Shown piece by piece: positions 50,870 to 59,963 of a stretch of DNA of 64,000 nt. Source of the stretch: JALZOC01 sp035758845. Lineage in GTDB: Bacteria > Acidobacteriota > Vicinamibacteria > Vicinamibacterales > 2-12-FULL-66-21. Location of the stretch: contig DASTVZ010000052.1 of the NCBI GenBank assembly GCA_035758845.1, forward strand, positions 10,105 to 74,104. Reading direction: 5' to 3'. Position 1 is the stretch's first letter, and every line of letters begins with the position of its first letter. The position numbers and the translations under genes are program-made. The notes beneath the pieces were generated by a model that worked only from the letters and a program-made list of their open reading frames with translations, was not told the DNA's origin and ran no database searches.

Positions 50870-53800
50870 ATGTCATTTACCGCTTTTCATCCCGCCGTTC
50901 GGCAATGGTTCAGCCGTCAGATTGGGCAGCCGACATCCGCGCAGTTGCGCGGATGGGAGTCGATTGCCCGCGGTCGCCATACGCTGATCTCCGCCCCGAC
51001 GGGGTCGGGCAAGACGCTGGCCGCGTTTCTCACCGCCATCGATGAATTGATCAAGGAAGGCGCGGATCATCCGCTGGCGGATGAAGTCAGAGTTGTTTAC
51101 GTGTCGCCGCTGAAAGCGCTCAGCACCGACATCCACAAGAATCTCGCCGAGCCGCGACGCGGCATACGCCGCGCAGCGGAGGACGCCGGCCTTCCTTCGC
51201 CGTCGATCACTGCAGCCGTCCGAACCGGTGACACGACCCAATCGGAACGCGCGGCGATGCTGCGGACGCCTCCGCACATCCTCGTCACCACGCCGGAGTC
51301 GTTGTATCTCCTGCTCACCGCGGATCGCAGCCGACAAATGCTGCGGACCGTCCGCACCGTCATCGTCGACGAGATCCACGCCGTTATCGGGACGCGACGC
51401 GGTGCGCATCTCGCACTCTCGCTGGAACGTCTTCAGCAGATCGCCGAACGGCGGTTACTGAGGATCGGTCTCTCGGCGACGCAAAAGCCAATCGAGGAAG
51501 TTGCGCGATATCTTCTCGGCACCGGCGGCGCGCCGGAGAGCTGCACGATCGTTGATGAAGGCCATCGTCGACGCATGGACCTCGATGTCGAGATCCCGCG
51601 TTCGCCGCTCGACGCGGTGATGTCGCAGGAAGTCTGGGAGGAGTATTACGACCGGCTGACCGAGCTCGTCTCGGGCCACGGCACAACCCTGGTGTTCGTG
51701 AATACGCGACGGATGGCTGAGCGCGTCGCACGTCACCTCAGTGACCGGCTCGGCGAGGACGCCGTCACCGCACACCACGGCAGCCTTTCGAAAGAGAAGC
51801 GGCTCGACGCGGAGACGCGGTTGAAGACCGGGCGCCTTCGCGCGTTGGTCGCGACCGCATCGCTCGAGTTGGGAATCGACATTGGACATGTCGATCTGGT
51901 CTGCCAGATTGGATCACCTCACCGGATCGCCACGCTTCTGCAACGGGTCGGCCGTTCAGGTCACACGATCGACGGAATTCCCAAGGGGCGCGTCTTTCCC
52001 GCATCAAGAGACGATCTCGTCGAGTGTGCCGCGCTTCTTCGCGCGGTACTGCAAGGCCACCTCGATTCCATCGTCAACCACGATGCGCCGCTCGACGTAC
52101 TGGCGCAGCAACTCGTCGCCGAAACGGCGTGTCGCGAATACGGCGAAGATGAACTCTTCGCGCTGGTCCAGCGAGCGTGGCCCTACCGACACCTTTCCCG
52201 CTCTGACTTCGACGCGGTCGTCTGCATGGTCGCGGAAGGATTCGACACCCGCCGCGGCCGGCGCGCCGCACTCGTCCATCGCGATGAAATCAATCGCGTC
52301 GTCCGCGCGCGACGAGGCGCACGACTGCTGGCGCAAACATCAGGCGGTGCGATTCCGGAAGTCGCCGACTATCGCGTCGTCCTCGATCCCGAGAACACGT
52401 TCATCGGGACGGTGAACGAGGACTTCGCCATCGAAAGCATGGGCGGAGACGTGTTCCAGCTCGGCAACGCGTCGTGGCGGGTACTGCAAGTGACTGCCGG
52501 CACCGTGCGGGTCGCCGACGCGAGAGGCGTTCCGCCCAACATTCCGTTCTGGTTTGGCGAAGCGCCCGCGCGAAGTGACGAATTGTCGGTCGCGGTCAGC
52601 GACCTTCGCCGCGAGATCGATCAACGCCTTGGCGCAAGCGATGGTGACGCCGGCGGGTGGCTCGCACGTGAGACGGGCTTGCCGGCCGGCGCAGTCGAGC
52701 AATTGGTCGACTACTTCGTTGAAGGACGACGAGCGCTTGGCGTGATTCCGACGCAAGAGACACTCGTGCTCGAGCGGTTCTTCGATGAATCCGGTGGCAT
52801 GCAGCTTGTTCTGCACGCGCCGTTCGGCAGCCGGATCAACAAAGCATGGGGACTGGCGCTGCGCAAGCGCTTCTGCCGGCAGTTCAACTTCGAGCTGCAG
52901 GCGGCCGCGACCGAGGACGCAGTGCTCCTGTCGCTCGGACCCCAGCATTCGTTTCCGCTCGCCGACGTATTTCGCTATCTGCATCCGAACACGACCCGCG
53001 ACGTGCTGGTCCAGGCGTTCTTGGATGCCCCGGTCTTTCAAACACGCTGGCGGTGGAATACAACCATCTCGCTCGCCGTTCCACGCAATCGCGGCGGCAA
53101 GAAGGTGCCGCCACAACTGCAACGGATGCTCGCTGACGATCTTTTGGCCGCGGCCTTTCCGGATGCTGCCGCCTGTCTCGAAAACATTCCCGGCGATCGT
53201 CAGATTCCCGATCATCCACTCGTCAGCCAGACCGTGCGCGATTGTCTGCAGGAGGCCATGAACTTCGATGGACTCGCCGCGGTACTTGGTCGAATCCATC
53301 GAAACGAGATCGCTCTGGTCGCACGCGACACGCCCGAGCCGTCATTCTTCGCGCACGAGATTCTCAACGCCAAGCCGTACGCGTTCCTCGACGATGCGCC
53401 GCTGGAGGAGCGGCGCGCACATGCCGTGCAGACGAGACGTGCCGGCGAACCGGCGGCAGGAGGCGATCTCGGGCGACTCGATCCTGCGGCGATTGAAAGG
53501 GTGCGGGCCGAGGCAAGTCCGCAACCGCGCGACGCCGACGAATTACACGATGCACTTCTCTCGAGCGGGTACCTGACACCGGATCAGATCGATCGTATCC
53601 CTCGGGAGTTCTTTGCCGAGCTGGTTTCGAAGCGTCGTGCCGCGCTGTTGACGCTGGAAGACCGAGGATCAATCGCCGTCGCCGCCGAACGCATTCCGGA
53701 AATCCTCGCGGTCCATCCATCCGCCGTCGTTCCGCCGGATATTGCGCCACCTCCGTCGAGAACGTCTCGCACCTGGACACGCGCCGAGGCGCTGGTTGAA

Positions 53801-55186
53801 CTGCTTCGCGGCCGGCTCACGACGACTGGTCCGGTCACCTCAGAGACGCTGGCGGCGTCATTGTCACTTGCTGAACGCGACATCGAGACGGCGCTCCTGG
53901 CACTGGAATCGGACGGGGCCGTGCTGCGCGGACGTTTTTCGTCACCGCCAGCAGCGAGTAGCCAGCCGCCAGGAGCCGCACGCGAAGCCTCTACCGAATG
54001 GTGCGATCGCTCTCTGCTCGCGCGCATTCACCGATACACGCTGAATCGCTTACGCGCGGAGATCGAACCGGTCAGTCCTTCCGACTTCATGCGGTTTCTG
54101 TTTGCCTGGCAGCACGTCGACACCGGGGAGAAGCTCGCGTCAATCGACGGGCTCAGAGAAGCGATCTCGATGCTTGACGGCTTCGAAGCAGCGGCCTCCG
54201 CCTGGGAACGCGCGATCCTGCCCGCACGGATGGACGCCTACGACCCGCAGCTACTCGACATGCTCTGTTTTACCGGCGAGGTTGGATGGGCTCGATTTTC
54301 TTCACCCATCCTGGATGCGGAGAATCCGCCGAGACTCGTACCAGCGACGCCCGTCGCGCTGTTCTTGCGCGAGCACAGCGACGCGTGGCAGCTTCTGCGA
54401 AGCGATGACGCCTCGACCGCCGAGGTCAAACGCGAGGATCGCCTGCCGGACACTGCGCACCAGGTGCTTCGCCTGCTGACCGGACGGGGCGCGTCATTCT
54501 TCAGTGATCTCGTGGCCACATCCGGACTCAGCGAGGATCGCGTCCGACAGGCCGTCGGCTGTCTCGTTGCGGCGGGACTCGTGACATCGGACGGTTTCGC
54601 CGGCGTCAGGGCGCTCATTCGAGCGAGCCGCGGTATTCCTCCGCTGCACGATCGGCGCACGCAGTTCGCGGGCCGTTGGACGGTCCTGAGTGCTTCCGCC
54701 GCCACTCGGGATTCCGCGCTCGAAACGTTTGCCCGGGCCCTCCTTCGACGCTACGGCGTCGTCTTTCGGCGGATTCTGACCAGAGAATCAAGCGCCGTCC
54801 CGTGGCGCGATCTCACGCGCCTCTATCGTCGGCTCGAAGCACGAGGAGAGCTCCGAGGCGGCCGCTTCGTCTCAGGCATGTCGGGGGAGCAGTTTGCCCT
54901 GCCGGAGGCTGTCGAACGGCTGAGAGCGATCCGGCGCACGCCGGCAACAGGAACGATCCTCAACGTCAGCGCCGCCGACCCGCTCAACCTCGCGGGCATC
55001 ATCACGTTCGGCGAACGCATCCGCGCCGCCACCCGCACTCGCATTGCGTACCGCGACGGTGTGCCGATCGCGGTGAAAGAGGGCGACGCCCTGCGTGAAT
55101 TGACTCCGCTCGACACCGAAACGATACACGCGGCTCGCGCGGCTCTACGGATCTCGCGCCGAGCCGTTGGCGTCAGCGGCGAGTGA
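50870..55186 (+). CDS. Lhr-like large DEAD/DEAH helicase
   Basis: 1438 residues from the ATG at 50870; the frame opens at 50834 but the extra codons are repeat DNA. SF2 core at ~20-400: Walker A APTGSGKT at 42-49, VDEIHAV near 168, GLSATQKP near 205, FVNTRRMAERVARHL near 285, and QRVGRSGH near 363. Then the Lhr winged-helix and beta-barrel core, and a long C-terminal Lhr extension to 1438. Residues ~1027-1036 are encoded by a heptamer array (53950-53977). Lhr proteins unwind DNA:RNA and act in repair. On the plus strand after argG. Confidence 0.92.
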   Translation: MSFTAFHPAVRQWFSRQIGQPTSAQLRGWESIARGRHTLISAPTGSGKTLAAFLTAIDELIKEGADHPLADEVRVVYVSPLKALSTDIHKNLAEPRRGIRRAAEDAGLPSPSITAAVRTGDTTQSERAAMLRTPPHILVTTPESLYLLLTADRSRQMLRTVRTVIVDEIHAVIGTRRGAHLALSLERLQQIAERRLLRIGLSATQKPIEEVARYLLGTGGAPESCTIVDEGHRRRMDLDVEIPRSPLDAVMSQEVWEEYYDRLTELVSGHGTTLVFVNTRRMAERVARHLSDRLGEDAVTAHHGSLSKEKRLDAETRLKTGRLRALVATASLELGIDIGHVDLVCQIGSPHRIATLLQRVGRSGHTIDGIPKGRVFPASRDDLVECAALLRAVLQGHLDSIVNHDAPLDVLAQQLVAETACREYGEDELFALVQRAWPYRHLSRSDFDAVVCMVAEGFDTRRGRRAALVHRDEINRVVRARRGARLLAQTSGGAIPEVADYRVVLDPENTFIGTVNEDFAIESMGGDVFQLGNASWRVLQVTAGTVRVADARGVPPNIPFWFGEAPARSDELSVAVSDLRREIDQRLGASDGDAGGWLARETGLPAGAVEQLVDYFVEGRRALGVIPTQETLVLERFFDESGGMQLVLHAPFGSRINKAWGLALRKRFCRQFNFELQAAATEDAVLLSLGPQHSFPLADVFRYLHPNTTRDVLVQAFLDAPVFQTRWRWNTTISLAVPRNRGGKKVPPQLQRMLADDLLAAAFPDAAACLENIPGDRQIPDHPLVSQTVRDCLQEAMNFDGLAAVLGRIHRNEIALVARDTPEPSFFAHEILNAKPYAFLDDAPLEERRAHAVQTRRAGEPAAGGDLGRLDPAAIERVRAEASPQPRDADELHDALLSSGYLTPDQIDRIPREFFAELVSKRRAALLTLEDRGSIAVAAERIPEILAVHPSAVVPPDIAPPPSRTSRTWTRAEALVELLRGRLTTTGPVTSETLAASLSLAERDIETALLALESDGAVLRGRFSSPPAASSQPPGAAREASTEWCDRSLLARIHRYTLNRLRAEIEPVSPSDFMRFLFAWQHVDTGEKLASIDGLREAISMLDGFEAAASAWERAILPARMDAYDPQLLDMLCFTGEVGWARFSSPILDAENPPRLVPATPVALFLREHSDAWQLLRSDDASTAEVKREDRLPDTAHQVLRLLTGRGASFFSDLVATSGLSEDRVRQAVGCLVAAGLVTSDGFAGVRALIRASRGIPPLHDRRTQFAGRWTVLSASAATRDSALETFARALLRRYGVVFRRILTRESSAVPWRDLTRLYRRLEARGELRGGRFVSGMSGEQFALPEAVERLRAIRRTPATGTILNVSAADPLNLAGIITFGERIRAATRTRIAYRDGVPIAVKEGDALRELTPLDTETIHAARAALRISRRAVGVSGE
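53950..53977. repeat. Heptamer word array inside the Lhr gene
   Basis: agcagcg, agtagcc, agccgcc, aggagcc in exact 7-bp steps, read in frame as an S/P/A/G-rich linker. Same word type as 29097-29131. Confidence 0.7.
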
Positions 55187-55190
55187 CTAT

Positions 55191-56111
55191 TCACCGCCGT
55201 TCGAGCGCTGCGCGATCCCAGTGCGCGAGGTCAGCAGCCGTGACGTAGGTCGATTCCAGAAAGCCCAGGAGCGTGTCGTCCGGTGAATCGGAGTGGCGGA
55301 CGCGGTCGTAAGGAAGAATGAACTCGCCGAAGTCGGCACTGTAGAACGCACCGTCAGGACGTACGCGCGCCTCGGCAAATCCGGCCGGCTGCGGATAGGC
55401 GTAAGCATAAAACGCCGGGTAGTCAATCGGCGCGGTGCCGCTCCAGAACCCGCAGCTGCTCACTTCGTGAGAGTAGGATTCGCGTGTCACGTAATCCGGC
55501 AGATTCGGTATTCCCCCGGGATGCGGCGGTGCGGTGCGCCCGGAGAAGCGCGTAACAGCCAGGTCCATCCCTCCCCAGAACAAATGGATTGGGCTGCACT
55601 TGCCAATGAATTGCGTGCGGAACTGCTTGAGCACGCGATCGGTTTGCGAGAGCACCAGCCAGAAACGATGAACGGCGTCTGCGTCGTACGGCCGCGGCGT
55701 GTCATCGTGTGGAAACGGAACGGCGACCGGCAGCTCGTTCGGCCTCGCGTGAATTCGAATGACGATGCCAAGGCGACCGAGCTCCGACATGAATCGATCG
55801 TAGAACTCGGCGACGCTTTGCGCCTGCAGTGGGAATCCACCGGTGCTGCCATCTGCCTTCGCAATGACCAGCCGGTGATCGACGAAATCGAAATCGATGG
55901 TGAACGCCCGGCCCTGATACGGAATTGGCGACGTCGTGACACCTCGCGCCGTAAGATAGAAGGTCGAGTGCCAATAGTGATTGACGAGAGGCGCCAGGCG
56001 CAGCCGCACCTTGCCGGCAATCTGCAGCCACAGATGAACCGCGTCGCGCGTGTCAATCCAGTCCGACAGCCCAAGCTGGGGCCAATCAGCCCGCGAAATG
56101 GTCGACGACAC
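55191..56111 (-). CDS. DUF5996 family protein
   Basis: 306 residues, no signal peptide. WPQLGLSDWIDTRDAVHLWLQIAGKVRL at the start and the later HLFWGGMDLAVTRFSGRTAPPHPGG block match the DUF5996 family. Function unknown. The end lies 4 bp from the Lhr gene end (convergent), and the start is divergent from the UBP zinc-finger gene 14 bp away. Confidence 0.85.
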   Translation of the reverse strand: MSSTISRADWPQLGLSDWIDTRDAVHLWLQIAGKVRLRLAPLVNHYWHSTFYLTARGVTTSPIPYQGRAFTIDFDFVDHRLVIAKADGSTGGFPLQAQSVAEFYDRFMSELGRLGIVIRIHARPNELPVAVPFPHDDTPRPYDADAVHRFWLVLSQTDRVLKQFRTQFIGKCSPIHLFWGGMDLAVTRFSGRTAPPHPGGIPNLPDYVTRESYSHEVSSCGFWSGTAPIDYPAFYAYAYPQPAGFAEARVRPDGAFYSADFGEFILPYDRVRHSDSPDDTLLGFLESTYVTAADLAHWDRAALERR

Positions 56112-56125
56112 TCGAAGAGTCTCCT

Positions 56126-56392
56126 ATGAATGACGCATGCACGCACATCCAGTCAGTTGCTACTGTCCGTCAGCCGACTCGGCGCGAATGCGAAGAGTGC
56201 GTGAAGATGGGCTCACGGTGGGTCCACCTTCGCACCTGCCAGACGTGCGGCGTCACACTGTGCTGTGATTCGTCGCCGAATCGCCACACGACCAAGCACG
56301 CGCGATCGACGCATCACCCGGTCGTTGCCTCTGCCGAACCGGGAGAGCGCTGGATGTATTGCTACCCGGATGATGCGTTCGCTGAGTACTGA
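56126..56392 (+). CDS. UBP-type zinc-finger protein
   Basis: 88 residues covering a single zf-UBP domain. Cysteines and histidines appear as CTHI, CEEC, CQTCGVTLCCDSSPNRHTTKHA and THHPV, in the order used for zinc binding in the domain that recognises ubiquitin C-termini in eukaryotes. Stand-alone bacterial copies have unknown ligands. Followed by inverted word arrays and the convergent tricorn gene. Confidence 0.88.
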   Translation: MNDACTHIQSVATVRQPTRRECEECVKMGSRWVHLRTCQTCGVTLCCDSSPNRHTTKHARSTHHPVVASAEPGERWMYCYPDDAFAEY

Positions 56393-56400
56393 CTTCGCCG

Positions 56401-56435
56401 CCGGGATCCGTTGTCCGGGATCCGGGATCCGGAGC
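56401..56435. repeat. Heptamer word array (ccgggat type), left member
   Basis: ccgggat, ccgttgt, ccgggat, ccgggat, ccggagc in exact 7-bp steps. 56401-56424 is identical to 30321-30344. Opposite in orientation to the array at 56474, giving an imperfect hairpin between convergent genes. Confidence 0.85.
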
Positions 56436-56473
56436 GACGAAACGTCGATTCTACATTCCTCGGGTCGCGCATC

Positions 56474-56494
56474 CCGGAAACCGGATCCCGGCAC
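56474..56494. repeat. Heptamer word array, right member
   Basis: ccggaaa, ccggatc, ccggcac in exact 7-bp steps, about 40 bp from the left member and 17 bp before the tricorn stop. Confidence 0.75.
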
Positions 56495-56510
56495 CGTCAG
56501 CGGCGGATTC

Positions 56511-59500
56511 TTACTGTCCGCTGCCACTCCCCCTGACCGTCGGAATTCGCTTCTCATATTCCGGCCGCGCCGGCGCTTTCGGTGTCTTCGCCGCGCGCTC
56601 GGTGACCTCCTTGATCGCGCGCGCGAGCTGCGGATCGTTCCCCGCCGCCAACTGTGCGGGATCATCGTCCACCGGAATGTCAGGTTCGACGCCGTGGCCC
56701 TCCGCGAACCACTGACCTTTCGGATCGAACATCCGGAATGTCGGCACGGTGACGCTGCCGCCGTCGACGAGCCCTGGCGCGCCGCTGATCCCGATGAGTC
56801 CACCCCACGTGCGCGTGCCGATCAGTGGCCCGAGTCCCGCTTCACGGAAGTAGGTCGGGAAAGCGTCGCCGCCCGAACCGCTCCAGCCGTTAATCAACAT
56901 GACCTGCGGCCCGCGAAGCGCAACTGGCGGCCACTGCTGGCTGGCGCCGTCGCGCACGGCCCAATACGCAAGGATCGGCCGATTCAGCAGCTCGATGAAA
57001 CGATCCGGGATCTGGCCGCCGCTGTTCCACCGTTCGTCGATGATCAGGCCGTCCTTCTTCCATTGCGCCATGAACTGTCGTACCAGCTCGTTCTGTGCGT
57101 CGACGCCCGTGCTCTGGACGTAGATGTAACCGATCTTTCCGTTCGTTGCTTTGTCGACGATCTGGCGGCGCTCTTCGATCCAGGAGCGGAAACGTAACTC
57201 GGTTTCGCTGGTCAGGCATTTGACGACAACCTGGCGCGCGCCGGACGAGGACGCCGACGAGTTGACGGTGAGCACCACGGTCTTGTCGCCAAGCCCCTGG
57301 AACGATGCCCACGGATCCGATTTCGTGTCGAGGGGAATACCGTTGACCGCCAGCACGTACTCCCCTTCCTTCACCAGCACGCCGGATTCATCGAGCGGTG
57401 AACGAACTGACGAATCCCACGGTCCGCCGCGAACGATGCGCTTGATTCGATAGGCGCCGTTCGACAGCTCCCAGTCGACGCCGAGGAGCCCGACCGATCG
57501 CTGTGGCGCCTGTTCCATATCGCCGCCGCCGTGATAGGTGTGCGAGGCGTTCAGTTCGCCGATGAATTCACCAATGAGAAAGTCGACGTCCCACCGGGTC
57601 ACGGCTCCTTCGAGCACTTTGCTGTAGCGTTCGCCGAGCGCTTCCCAATTGACGCCGTGCATGTTCGGGTCGTAGAAGAAATCCCGCTCGAAGCGGTAGA
57701 CATCGCGGAAGATCTGCCGCCATTCAGCGCGCGGGTCGACCGGCGCTTCCATATCCGCAGTGACCATCGGCTTCTCGAACTTCTGCCCTGCCTTGATGTC
57801 GAGGATCGCAAACTTCTTTTTGCTAATCACCAGCATCTTCTTCCCGTCGGCCGTCACCTCGAACTCGTCCGCATCGTCCAGGACTGTCTTCTCTTCCCGT
57901 TCTGCGAAATCGAAGTAGACGACAGCGTTCTTCTCGTCTCCAGAGCCAGTGCGTGGCTGACGACGATAGAGGAGCTTGCCCTTGGTTGCCTGCAGGTTGG
58001 CGTAATTGCCTCCCTTGGGCGGGAGCACGACCGCGCGTGCCTCGAAACCGTCCAGATCGACGTCGACATTTGCCGGGGCGATTGCTCGATCGTCTGTCTT
58101 CTTTTCTTCGGCTGGTTTCTCTTCAGTCTTTTTGGCTTGAGTCTTGTCGTCCGCGTTCTTGTCGTCGGGCTTCGTCGCATCCGGCTGCTTCTCGTCCGGA
58201 TTCTTGTCGGCCGGTTTCGCGGCATCGTCCTTCTTGTTTGTATCCAGCGCCGAGTTTTCGTCGTCGTTGCGAGCCGCCAGCGGCGATTTCACGTCGCGTC
58301 GCAGCGGCACGGCGACCAGCTTCGTCGGATTCGGATACGTCCAGGTGTTGTCGAAGCTGCCGTAGACGGGATCGAACTCGCGGTCCGAGGCATAGAACAG
58401 ATACTTGCCCTCAGGATCGAAGATTGGTTGCGTGTCATTGAGGTAACCGGTCGTTGCCTGGTGCAGTTTGGCGCTCTTTGTGTCGTACAGAAAGATCGCC
58501 TTGTTGCCGTCTTTCGTCGGCCTCGAATAGCTCAGCCAGCGTGAGTCGGGCGACCATTCCATGCGAAACGCCTCGAGCGCCGGATGCTCGAGCCACTCGG
58601 GACTCTGATCGATCTGCGTCGTCTTGCTCGTGCTTCCGTCATAGATGCGGATACGCATCGCCTGATCGATGAACGCGATCTTCTTGTTGTCGGGAGCCCA
58701 TTGCGGCGGATACCGGAAGCCAGGCCCGAGCGTCGTCACGATCTTCTCGGGACCCGACCCGTCGGCGGGACGAAGGGCCAGCTCGTATTCACCGGGGCGA
58801 TCGCTCCAGTACGCCATCATCTTGCCATCGGATGACCAGCGCGGATATCGCTCAGCGACGCCGGACGAACGGGTCACGTTGACGACCGCGCCGAATTCCG
58901 CCGGCACTGTCAGAACATCGCCGCGCGCTTCGAACACGGCTCGCTTCCCGGTTGGCGACACCGACGCGAACTCGATCAACGATTCGACCTTCGCCGTCTT
59001 CGGACGCAGCGTCGTCAGATCCGTCACCACGTGAACGGGAACTTCTGCCGGTTTTTCGCTGACAAGATCGAGAAGATAGAGGCGACCGCCGGCCTGAAAC
59101 ACGATCGAGTCAGGACCAATGGAGGGGAACGTGATATCGAAGTCGTTGAACTGGGTAACCTGACGAACGGCGTTCTTCGTCAGATCGTAGGCCCAGAGAT
59201 TGTTGCGCTCGTTGGTGCCACGATCCGAGAGGAAGTAGATGGTGTTCTCGCGCCACATTGGCTGCGCGTCGTTGGCCGGATTGCTCGTCAGGTTCTTTGT
59301 CGAGAACGTCTTCAGGTCGAACAGCATCAGGTCCGGTGCCCACCCGCCGCGGTACCGCTTCCAGTTTCGGAAGTCCTGCGACATCGGCATGTAGACGAAC
59401 TGCTTCGCGTCGGGCGAGTAGGTGCCGAACTCGCCATAAGGAACGGGCAGCTTCTCGGGCAGGCCACCGTCGAGCGACACTGTATAGAACTGGTTGTATC

Positions 59501-59912
59501 GCTGCCGCCCGCTTTCGCGACTCGATGCAAACAGGACGCGCTTGCCGTCCGGCGTCCAGCCAATGACGCGATCCGCCATCGGGTGATAGGTCAGACGCTT
59601 CGGCTCTCCGCCGTTGGCGGGCGCGAAATAGACGTCGACGTTGCCGTCGTACGACGCACTGTAGGCAACCTTCGTCCCATCCGGTGAGAATCGTGGAAAG
59701 GATTCCTCACCGGGCGACGACGTGAGTCGGACGGCTGTGCCGCCTTTCTTCGGGACGAGCCAGATATCTCCCGCGTAGACGAAGGCGATCTGATCCTTCG
59801 AAACGGCGGGCTGACGGAACATGCGGGCATCGATCTGAGCGAATGCGAACGTCGAGCAGAGCGTCGCCAGCGCCGACAGCACCGCGACGCGCACGGACTT
59901 CCAGGTGGTCAT
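56511..59912 (-). CDS. Tricorn-type S41 protease, secreted
   Basis: 1133 residues with a signal peptide (VLSALATLCSTFAFAQ). Two WD/beta-propeller regions (~40-330 and ~345-620) carry blades such as FPRFSPDGTKVAYS and YPRWSSDGKMMAYWSD. A highly charged D/K/E linker of ~60 residues follows near 570-630. The C-terminal part has a PDZ-like segment and an S41 core with WSGSGGDAFP, whose serine near 1012 is the expected nucleophile. Degrades peptides, usually with partner aminopeptidases. A signal peptide suggests periplasmic work, unlike the archaeal enzyme. Monocistronic by appearance. Confidence 0.93.
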   Translation of the reverse strand: MTTWKSVRVAVLSALATLCSTFAFAQIDARMFRQPAVSKDQIAFVYAGDIWLVPKKGGTAVRLTSSPGEESFPRFSPDGTKVAYSASYDGNVDVYFAPANGGEPKRLTYHPMADRVIGWTPDGKRVLFASSRESGRQRYNQFYTVSLDGGLPEKLPVPYGEFGTYSPDAKQFVYMPMSQDFRNWKRYRGGWAPDLMLFDLKTFSTKNLTSNPANDAQPMWRENTIYFLSDRGTNERNNLWAYDLTKNAVRQVTQFNDFDITFPSIGPDSIVFQAGGRLYLLDLVSEKPAEVPVHVVTDLTTLRPKTAKVESLIEFASVSPTGKRAVFEARGDVLTVPAEFGAVVNVTRSSGVAERYPRWSSDGKMMAYWSDRPGEYELALRPADGSGPEKIVTTLGPGFRYPPQWAPDNKKIAFIDQAMRIRIYDGSTSKTTQIDQSPEWLEHPALEAFRMEWSPDSRWLSYSRPTKDGNKAIFLYDTKSAKLHQATTGYLNDTQPIFDPEGKYLFYASDREFDPVYGSFDNTWTYPNPTKLVAVPLRRDVKSPLAARNDDENSALDTNKKDDAAKPADKNPDEKQPDATKPDDKNADDKTQAKKTEEKPAEEKKTDDRAIAPANVDVDLDGFEARAVVLPPKGGNYANLQATKGKLLYRRQPRTGSGDEKNAVVYFDFAEREEKTVLDDADEFEVTADGKKMLVISKKKFAILDIKAGQKFEKPMVTADMEAPVDPRAEWRQIFRDVYRFERDFFYDPNMHGVNWEALGERYSKVLEGAVTRWDVDFLIGEFIGELNASHTYHGGGDMEQAPQRSVGLLGVDWELSNGAYRIKRIVRGGPWDSSVRSPLDESGVLVKEGEYVLAVNGIPLDTKSDPWASFQGLGDKTVVLTVNSSASSSGARQVVVKCLTSETELRFRSWIEERRQIVDKATNGKIGYIYVQSTGVDAQNELVRQFMAQWKKDGLIIDERWNSGGQIPDRFIELLNRPILAYWAVRDGASQQWPPVALRGPQVMLINGWSGSGGDAFPTYFREAGLGPLIGTRTWGGLIGISGAPGLVDGGSVTVPTFRMFDPKGQWFAEGHGVEPDIPVDDDPAQLAAGNDPQLARAIKEVTERAAKTPKAPARPEYEKRIPTVRGSGSGQ

Positions 59913-59963
59913 GCAGGTACTCCAGAAATCGGTCGAAACCGCTATTCTAACCTTTGATCCGCC

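Noticed and set aside
57531..58544. 337-codon plus-strand frame opposite the tricorn gene
   Set aside because: Its hydrophobic and Arg-rich composition mirrors the D/K/E linker and propeller blades on the minus strand.
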